Assembly: GCA_027620575.1 (NCBI GenBank)
Contig: JAQCDT010000034.1
Coordinates: 1 to 9,800 of the forward strand
Source of the DNA: Verrucomicrobiota bacterium
GTDB taxonomy: Bacteria; Verrucomicrobiota; Verrucomicrobiia; Opitutales; Coraliomargaritaceae
Length of the DNA: 9,800 bases
Direction of reading: 5' to 3'
The notes beneath the pieces are model-generated. The model made no database searches. It had not been told where the DNA came from and saw nothing but the letters and a program-made list of their open reading frames with translations. A program made the translations under genes and the position numbers. Every line of letters starts with the position of its first letter. Position 1 is the first letter of the stretch. Below, in pieces: positions 6,479 to 9,800 of this stretch.

Positions 6479-7948
6479 ATGAAGTATGAAGTCGTTATAG
6501 GATTAGAAATCCATGTTCAAATTAAGACCAAAACAAAAATGTTTACGGCGGCTCCTTATCAGTATGGGGCAGAGCCAAATACATTGACGGATGCGGTTGT
6601 GCTAGGCTTACCAGGGACTTTACCCGTTTTAAATTATGAGGCAATTGAGCGATGCGCTAAACTTGGTTTGATGCTTGGTTGTGAGATCGCTGAGGTTTGC
6701 AAATGGGATAGAAAAAATTATTTCTATCCAGATTCTCCCAAGAATTATCAATTAACCCAAAATGAACAGCCTTTATGTATTGGAGGTTCTGTTGAAATAG
6801 AATTGCCTGGTTCCGCTCGGAATATCGAAGGTGAACATCGTTGGGTTCAGCTCAATCGTATACATTTAGAAGAAGATCCCGGGAAGTTATCGCATACTGC
6901 CTTTGATAGCTTGGTTGATTTTAATCGAGCAGGGGTTCCGTTAGCGGAAATCGTTACTGAGCCTGATCTTCATTCGTCTGAAGAAGCGGTAGCTTTTTTA
7001 AATGCTCTTAGAAATTTGATTATTTTTGCTGGTATTTCAGATTGTGACATGGAAAAAGGGCAAATGCGTTGTGATGCCAATGTTTCTTTACGTCTAAAAG
7101 GTTCAGATGTTCTAGGGACTCGTACGGAGATGAAAAATCTTAATTCTATTTCAAATGTTAAATCTTCAATAGAGTATGAGATAAAGCGTCAGGCAAAAAT
7201 ACTCGATGCGGGTGAGTCGGTCATTCAAGAAACTCGTCGCTGGGATGCTGCAAAAAATTCAAGTTTTTCCCTAAGAAGTAAAGAAGAGGCACATGATTAT
7301 CGCTATTTTCCCGACCCTGATTTGATGCCTGTTTCTATGGATAGAAATCGTGTCCAGGCACTTAAGGACGCATTGCCTGAACGTCCATTTGATCGCCAAC
7401 GTCGCTATCAAGAAAAGTATTCTTTACCCTACACAATCACCTCAGTTTTATGTGCAGATATTGAGTTGAGTGACTTTTTCGAATCAGCTTTGAGCCTTTA
7501 TGATTCACCTAAAGCGATTGCAAATTATATTGTCAATGACCTCTTGAGAGAGTTGTCGGCACATTCTGAAGTTGGTGATTCAGCTTTATCCATTAAGGAT
7601 ACGAAAATGAAAGCAGAATTGATCGCTGAATTAGTTGAGGTGGTAGAATCTGGAATTATTTCAAAACAAATAGCCAAGGAAGTGTTTTCAGAAATGTTTG
7701 TGTCTGGAGAATCACCCAAAGTGATTATCGAGAAAAAAGATTTGAGTCAGGATAATGATGATTCGGCGATTGAATCCTTATGTTTGGAGGCAATTGCCAA
7801 TAATCCGAAAGCCGTTGCACAGTTTAAAGAGGGCAATGCTAAAGCAATCAATGCACTTAAGGGACCGATTATGAAAGCGACTAAGGGCAAAGCCAATCCA
7901 GCTGCCTTAGATGCTTTGTTGCAGAAACTTATCCAAGAATCAGAGTAA
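6479..7948 (+). CDS. gatB: Asp-tRNA(Asn)/Glu-tRNA(Gln) amidotransferase subunit GatB
   Basis: Subunit of GatCAB that binds the misacylated tRNA, phosphorylates the side-chain carboxylate with ATP and transfers ammonia to it. The 489 residues are full length. The cradle domain (about 1-290) carries GLEIHVQ (8-14), the signature DRKNYFYPDSPKNYQLTQ (77-94), HLEEDPGKLSH (129-139), DFNRAGVPLAEIVTEPD (147-163), RCDANVSLR (197-205), TEMKNLNS (216-223) and DYRYFPDPDL (273-282). A helical linker and the YqeY-like tail domain that recognises the tRNA elbow fill about 295-487. At 38-41 the protein reads DAVV where many GatB proteins have CPVC, so two expected zinc ligands are absent. There is no Shine-Dalgarno sequence, so coupling to gatA is likely. 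The last 9 bases overlap the radC end on the opposite strand. Confidence 0.97.
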   Translation: MKYEVVIGLEIHVQIKTKTKMFTAAPYQYGAEPNTLTDAVVLGLPGTLPVLNYEAIERCAKLGLMLGCEIAEVCKWDRKNYFYPDSPKNYQLTQNEQPLCIGGSVEIELPGSARNIEGEHRWVQLNRIHLEEDPGKLSHTAFDSLVDFNRAGVPLAEIVTEPDLHSSEEAVAFLNALRNLIIFAGISDCDMEKGQMRCDANVSLRLKGSDVLGTRTEMKNLNSISNVKSSIEYEIKRQAKILDAGESVIQETRRWDAAKNSSFSLRSKEEAHDYRYFPDPDLMPVSMDRNRVQALKDALPERPFDRQRRYQEKYSLPYTITSVLCADIELSDFFESALSLYDSPKAIANYIVNDLLRELSAHSEVGDSALSIKDTKMKAELIAELVEVVESGIISKQIAKEVFSEMFVSGESPKVIIEKKDLSQDNDDSAIESLCLEAIANNPKAVAQFKEGNAKAINALKGPIMKATKGKANPAALDALLQKLIQESE

Positions 7949-8650
7949 ATTTTTGTCTCGGAAACTATAATATCCTAGTTGCATCGGATCGATTGACTTT
8001 TTGCCAATTATTAAAAAGTCAAGTAGCTCAATAGATATGATTTTTGAGCTTTTGAGTAGAATTTTGGCAACTTCTATATCTGCTTTACTTGGACTGGGGT
8101 CGCCGCTCGGATGATTGTGGACAACGACTATCGCAGTGCAACCTATACGAATCGCCACTCTAAATATCTCTCTTGGATGAATTAATGAACTGGTAGCAGT
8201 GCCTGATGTGATTTCATAGACATTCATTAAGTAATTTTTGCGATTTAAGCAAAGGACCCAGACTTTCTCAATATCTAGGCGAATCGTTTTATTCTCCAAA
8301 AATTGGTATATTTTTTGGGGAGAATTCAATAGTGGCTGCTTTTCTGTCGATGAACTGATTCGCCCAGATAGTTCAATAATAGCTTGTAATTGAAGTCCTT
8401 TCACCTCTCCAATGCCATTTATTTTAACGAAATCTTCTAAACTATATTTCGCTAAATTTTGCAAAGAACCCGCTTCTTTAAGGATTTTTTTAGCTAAGAC
8501 TAACACATTCGTGCCCTTAGTACCGCTTCTAAGAATCATGGCTAAAAGCTCACTGTCGCTCAAAGCACTTGCACCTAATCGCAACAGTCTTTCTTGTGGA
8601 CGTTCCTCAATTTCGATTTCTTTAAGAGGAATTGTTGGATAGGTTGTCAC
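7940..8650 (-). CDS. radC: RadC family JAB/MPN-domain protein
   Basis: The 236 residues match the widespread RadC (UPF0758) family. The historic link to DNA repair has been questioned and the biochemical role is unsettled; the JAMM fold suggests a metal-dependent hydrolase. An N-terminal helical domain begins with the family opening EERPQERLLRLGASALSDSELLA (15-37). It includes a helix-hairpin-helix-like INGIGEVKG (77-85). The JAB domain (about 110-230) has WVLCLNRKN (131-139), IHPREIFRVAI (157-167) and the metal-binding HNHPSGDPSPSKAD (178-191, ligands His178, His180, Asp191). The later DHxIIG motif reads DFLIIG, with Phe212 for the His. The start is GTG at 8650-8648. No in-frame ATG, GTG or TTG lies between it and the upstream stop at 8692-8690, and no clear Shine-Dalgarno sequence is seen. 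Confidence 0.93.
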   Translation of the reverse strand: MTTYPTIPLKEIEIEERPQERLLRLGASALSDSELLAMILRSGTKGTNVLVLAKKILKEAGSLQNLAKYSLEDFVKINGIGEVKGLQLQAIIELSGRISSSTEKQPLLNSPQKIYQFLENKTIRLDIEKVWVLCLNRKNYLMNVYEITSGTATSSLIHPREIFRVAIRIGCTAIVVVHNHPSGDPSPSKADIEVAKILLKSSKIISIELLDFLIIGKKSIDPMQLGYYSFRDKNLL

Positions 8651-8660
8651 TTTTTCTAGA

Positions 8661-8674
8661 CTTAAGGGCTCAAG
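8661..8674. repeat. Short imperfect dyad upstream of radC
   Basis: CTTAAGGGCTCAAG is an inverted repeat with six-base arms, one mismatch and a two-base centre, lying 10 bases before the radC start codon. It would fall within the radC leader if the candidate promoter at 8704-8731 is correct. It could be an operator-like site or chance. I recognise no LexA box or other named operator here. Confidence 0.2.
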
Positions 8675-8703
8675 TAGGTAGCGTAAGCTTCATTCACACT
8701 GCT

Positions 8704-8731
8704 ATTATTTAGATGATTAAATTTTGGCCAA
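8704..8731 (-). promoter_or_regulatory. Candidate radC promoter in the radC-rlmN divergent gap
   Basis: Read on the minus strand, TTGGCC (8731-8726, four of six against TTGACA), a 16-base spacer and AATAAT (8709-8704, five of six against TATAAT) form a plausible sigma70-type promoter. The start would lie near 8697, giving a leader of about 47 bases. On the plus strand TATTAT at 8703-8708 could be the -10 of an opposing rlmN promoter, though it has no convincing -35. The two would overlap. The whole 95-base gap (8651-8745) must hold both promoters unless radC or rlmN is transcribed from elsewhere. Confidence 0.3.
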
Positions 8732-8745
8732 TTTAAAAATGTGCT

Positions 8746-9800
8746 ATGCGTTTTGTTCCGGAAAAGAAAAGTTTATTAGGAGAGAGTCTCGAAAGTTTTG
8801 AATCTGACATTTTAGCGGCTGATTTTCCTAAATATCGAGCGAAGCAGGTTTTTGATTGGATATTTAAAAAACATATCAGTGATTGGGATTTGATGAAGAA
8901 TCTGCCTAAGGAATTTATTGGGTGGTTGCGTGCTCATTATGTGATCGACCCTACAAAAATTCTCTTGGATAAGCAGTCAAACGACGTCACTCAAAAGTTT
9001 TTGATTCAATTAGAGGATAAGCGTTTAATTGAGACCGTACTGATTCGTGCGCCACAAGAGGGCGTAGGGCTAGAGAAATCACGAAAAACCGTTTGTGTTT
9101 CCATACAGGTGGGTTGTGCTTATGGCTGTAAATTTTGCGCCTCTGGGCTAGCTGGCTTTAAACGGAATTTGTATGCCTCAGAAGTGGTTGCTCAATTACT
9201 TCATATGGCTCGTTTGGATAGCACTAATGAAGCGGGTGACTCCAATGAGTCAGTTTCTTTTGATAATATCGTTTTTATGGGCATGGGTGAACCATTGGCT
9301 AATTATAATGAATTGGTCAATGTTTTGAAAATTATGAATGCTTCATGGGGTTTAAATATAGGAGCTCGAAGAATTACAGTTTCTACTTCAGGTCTTGCTC
9401 CAGAAATTGAAAAATTGGCAGATGAAGGGATCTCCATTCGACTCGCCATTTCATTGCATGGGGCGACTAATGAAGTCCGTAATCAGATTATGCCGATTAA
9501 TAAACGTTACCCTCTTGATATTTTAATTCCTGCAATAGAAAAATTTCGTGAAAAGCACGGTCGCATGGTGACATTGGAGTTTATCTTAATTGAAGGAGTT
9601 AATGACAGTCTTGAGCAAGCTCGGGCTTTAGTTAAAATTGCAAAGCGCCTTCACGCACACGTGAATTGTATTCCCTATAATAAAGTGGAAGGCTTGGAAT
9701 GGAAGCGACCAAGTATCACTCGCCAAAATAAATTTGTTCAAATTTTAAAAGAAGCGAATGTATCCGTTACCATTCGTCGAGAAAAAGGGCATTCAATTAA
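8746..9800 (+). CDS. rlmN: Dual-specificity 23S rRNA/tRNA (adenine-C2)-methyltransferase RlmN, 3' end outside the window
   Basis: Radical SAM enzyme that methylates C2 of A2503 in 23S rRNA and, in E. coli, A37 of some tRNAs. 351 codons are visible, with no stop before the edge. The N-terminal helical domain includes YRAKQVFDWIF (30-40). The cluster-binding CxxxCxxC is Cys124, Cys128 and Cys131, preceded by Cys117, which aligns with the E. coli resolving cysteine (Cys118). SAM-binding marks are FMGMGEPLANY (177-187), RRITVSTSG (208-216) and LAISLHGA (233-240), followed by NCIPYN (307-312). The visible end, RREKGHSI, is the lead-in to the family's ACGQL motif, whose methyl-carrying cysteine should lie about 8 bases past the window. 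ATG at 8746 is the first start after an in-frame TAA at 8734-8736. No Shine-Dalgarno sequence is seen. Cfr, a close relative, is less likely given the RlmN-like wording and housekeeping setting. Confidence 0.95.
   Translation, partial: MRFVPEKKSLLGESLESFESDILAADFPKYRAKQVFDWIFKKHISDWDLMKNLPKEFIGWLRAHYVIDPTKILLDKQSNDVTQKFLIQLEDKRLIETVLIRAPQEGVGLEKSRKTVCVSIQVGCAYGCKFCASGLAGFKRNLYASEVVAQLLHMARLDSTNEAGDSNESVSFDNIVFMGMGEPLANYNELVNVLKIMNASWGLNIGARRITVSTSGLAPEIEKLADEGISIRLAISLHGATNEVRNQIMPINKRYPLDILIPAIEKFREKHGRMVTLEFILIEGVNDSLEQARALVKIAKRLHAHVNCIPYNKVEGLEWKRPSITRQNKFVQILKEANVSVTIRREKGHSI

Noticed and set aside
7525..7719. 64-codon - strand frame inside gatB
   Set aside because: It is antisense to the conserved GatB tail domain, with nothing to support expression.
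7943..7965. Bidirectional terminator at the gatB/radC junction, from GAG and CTC flanking a short AT stretch
   Set aside because: Only three base pairs form and they lie in coding sequence, far too weak for termination.
8412..8642. 76-codon + strand frame antisense to radC
   Set aside because: It mirrors the conserved N-terminal RadC domain and has no independent support.

Overview
This is a compact housekeeping stretch from a bacterial chromosome with low to moderate GC (roughly 40% by eye). Seven genes lie on the + strand as one likely transcription unit: nadD, rsfS, pheS, pheT, gatC, gatA, gatB. A convergent radC follows on the - strand, and a divergent + strand rlmN runs off the right edge. 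I see no mobile element, CRISPR array, tRNA, rRNA, phage or defence gene, and no evidence of an undescribed system.

Layout. Bases 1-92 are a leader with a good sigma70-type promoter (TTGACA, 17 bp, TTTAGT) and perhaps the start of a divergent gene. nadD (NAD synthesis) and rsfS (ribosome silencing factor) follow, a pairing common in bacteria. A 70-base gap holds a weak hairpin followed by a T tract, and then pheS and pheT encode both subunits of phenylalanyl-tRNA synthetase. Only 5 bases later gatC begins, followed by gatA and gatB, which together encode the tRNA-dependent amidotransferase GatCAB. Gaps from pheS to gatB are 5-12 bases, so these five genes are probably co-transcribed and translationally coupled. 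gatB and radC overlap tail to tail by 9 bases. radC and rlmN share a 95-base divergent promoter region.

Function. Apart from nadD and radC, everything serves translation. PheST charges tRNA-Phe. GatCAB converts misacylated Glu-tRNA-Gln and/or Asp-tRNA-Asn to the correct amidated forms, so this organism probably lacks a dedicated GlnRS, AsnRS or both. RsfS blocks subunit joining in starvation. RlmN methylates 23S rRNA and tRNA. NadD supplies NAD.

Organism. The protein families are universal and do not fix the phylum. The GatB wording (YPDSPKNYQ; a TDAVVLGLPG segment without the usual cysteines) and the style of PheS and RlmN recall the PVC group, perhaps Verrucomicrobiota of the Opitutae type. 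This is recollection, not a search, and should be treated as tentative. Most starts lack a clear Shine-Dalgarno sequence.

The items most worth a second look are the AGTTT pentanucleotide repeat filling the nadD-rsfS gap, the hairpin plus T tract before pheS, the missing zinc cysteines in GatB, and the gatB/radC overlap.
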